Assembly: GCA_049670505.1 (NCBI GenBank)
Contig: JBATTK010000018.1
Coordinates: forward strand, 1 to 64,000
Direction of reading: 5' to 3'
Length of the DNA stretch: 64,000 bases
From: JBATTK01 sp049670505
Lineage (GTDB): Bacteria > Bacteroidota > Bacteroidia > Flavobacteriales > Flavobacteriaceae
Positions within the stretch are counted from its first letter, which is position 1. Each line of letters starts with the position of its first letter. Of the stretch, positions 63,030-64,000 are shown in pieces. The notes under the pieces are model-generated. The model worked only from the letters and a program-made list of their open reading frames with translations. It did not search any database and had not been told where the DNA came from. The position numbers were made by a program, and so were the translations under genes.

Positions 63030-64000
63030 CTATACCGTTTCAGCTTTTAGTTCTTCTGCTTTACCATCCGTAGTTTTAGGATAGATAGTTGCATTTTTTA
63101 GACGTTTCATTCGCCTCTTTATATTTCCTCTCATTACGTAATGATCTATGGTGGGAGCAAATACATTCATCAGAAGGATGGCCAAGAAAACGCCTTCCGG
63201 ATAAGCCGGATTAAAGACGCGGATCATTACGGATATAAATCCGATTAAAAAGCCATAGATCCATTTTCCCCTATTGGTCTGTGATCCGGTAACGGGATCT
63301 GTTGCCATATAGACAATACCGAAGGCAAGACCACCCACGATAAGATGCTGCCAAAATTCAAAACTCATCAAGCCGTAAAACTTACTGCTTTCCGTAATCC
63401 AACCGGCATCTACTACACCGTTAAATATAAGACCCATGACCAATGAACCTGCAACGGCACTGACCATAATACGCCAACTGGCAATCTTACTGAAGATTAG
63501 AAAAAGTCCGCCCAATAAAATTAGGAATGCCGAAGTTTCGCCTACCGATCCAGGAACAAACCCAAAAAACATATCGGAAACGCTATAGGAGAATTCAGCT
63601 CCTTTGTTTTGTGCCAGATACCCTAAAATAGTCTCTCCGGAAATAGCATCTGCAGTACCGGCCCTTTCTACGGCTCCATGCACCCAAACCTTATCACCGC
63701 TCATCCATGTGGGATAGGCAAAGAATAAAAACGCCCTAATGGTCAGTGCGGGATTCAGGATATTCATTCCTGTACCGCCAAAAACCTCTTTTCCAATAAC
63801 TACACCGAATACAACCGATACCGCCAACATCCAAAGGGGAGTATCAATGGGAACGATCAATGGTACCAACATTCCGGTCACCAAATACCCTTCCTCAACT
63901 TCGTGCCCTTTGATTACGGCAAATATAAATTCGACAAGCAGACCCACACCATAGGAGACTATCACTAAAGGCAAAACCTTTATAATACCTATCCAAAAGT
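63030..64000 (-). CDS. nqrB: Na+-translocating NADH:quinone reductase subunit B (5' end beyond the window)
   Basis: The frame runs off the right edge, leaving 322 C-terminal residues; the TTG at 63974 is not the start, since the frame stays open to 64000 (FWIGIIKVLPLVIVSYGVGL). Membrane helices alternate with loops, and TADAISGETILG is the likely covalent FMN motif, DxxSGxT, with Glu where Ala is more usual. NqrB carries FMN and riboflavin and is the sodium channel part. It overlaps none and is followed by nqrC. Confidence 0.93.
   Translation of the reverse strand, partial: FWIGIIKVLPLVIVSYGVGLLVEFIFAVIKGHEVEEGYLVTGMLVPLIVPIDTPLWMLAVSVVFGVVIGKEVFGGTGMNILNPALTIRAFLFFAYPTWMSGDKVWVHGAVERAGTADAISGETILGYLAQNKGAEFSYSVSDMFFGFVPGSVGETSAFLILLGGLFLIFSKIASWRIMVSAVAGSLVMGLIFNGVVDAGWITESSKFYGLMSFEFWQHLIVGGLAFGIVYMATDPVTGSQTNRGKWIYGFLIGFISVMIRVFNPAYPEGVFLAILLMNVFAPTIDHYVMRGNIKRRMKRLKNATIYPKTTDGKAEELKAETV

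Noticed and set aside
63974..63974. TTG as start of NqrB
   Set aside because: The frame continues to the window edge with membrane-type sequence, so the gene is simply cut off by the window.

Overview
The window looks like chromosomal DNA of a marine Flavobacteriaceae bacterium (Bacteroidota). The signs are a Na+-translocating NADH:quinone reductase operon, proteins ending in a gliding-motility/type IX secretion type B C-terminus, several small flavobacterial families, weak Shine-Dalgarno sequences and some promoters resembling the Bacteroidota TTG-N20-TAnnTTTG pattern. The genus cannot be fixed from sequence reading alone. No rRNA, tRNA, CRISPR array or intact insertion sequence was seen.

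Region 1 (1-8452) is the most unusual. It opens with the C-terminus of an AAA+ ATPase of the kind that closes extracellular contractile injection system (eCIS) loci. Three large proteins follow on the same strand. Each starts with the same DUF4157 (eCIS core, HExxH) module and ends differently: an OmpA-like end, five annexin-type repeats plus a Cys/His hydrolase-like domain, and a second HExxH zincin. Two small ORFs trail the second and third proteins, and a hairpin terminator ends the run. A signal-peptide-less astacin-like protease faces them. This reads as an eCIS cargo cassette built by swapping C-terminal effector domains behind a common loading module.

Region 2 (8598-17940) has a LuxR-type and an AraC-type regulator, a DUF983 protein, a stand-alone ComEC-like metallo-beta-lactamase protein and a secreted unknown. 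An ECF sigma factor operon follows, with anti-sigma-like, DUF4097-like, outer-membrane barrel, 73-aa and DUF2807-like genes. Region 3 (18176-32816) holds an HtrA-like protease, an FdhF/YdeP oxidoreductase and a DEDDh exonuclease/GIY-YIG fusion. Next are a repeat-rich intergenic stretch, three tiny membrane-protein ORFs and a probable sulfide/persulfide unit: CstB-like persulfide dioxygenase-rhodanese, SulP transporter and cysteine-rich Crp regulator, with a perfect TGTGA-N6-TCACA palindrome. An epimerase-like protein, an M20 peptidase, a SYLF protein and a cystathionine beta-synthase-like enzyme follow.

Region 4 (32917-45188) is mostly envelope and housekeeping: LolC/E-type permease, DUF1343 (NamZ-like) lipoprotein, sterol-desaturase family, YkgJ-type protein, two methyltransferases, surface metalloprotease, PAP2 phosphatase, TatA, M1 peptidase, DUF6702 and two carboxypeptidase-regulatory-domain proteins. 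Region 5 (45545-51334) is a tandem duplication of a two-gene unit: a fibre-like adhesin followed by a CHU_C/T9SS type B protein. Region 6 (51674-59395) has M15 and M48 peptidases, a 56-aa ORF, an ankyrin protein, gpmI and map. It also has a small GxxExxY cassette with imperfect terminal inverted repeats and an in-frame stop, a methyltransferase, and apbE with a palindromic repeat translated inside its N-terminus. Region 7 (59036-64000) is the nqrB-F operon followed by a 119-aa accessory gene and apbE, whose product attaches FMN to NqrB and NqrC.
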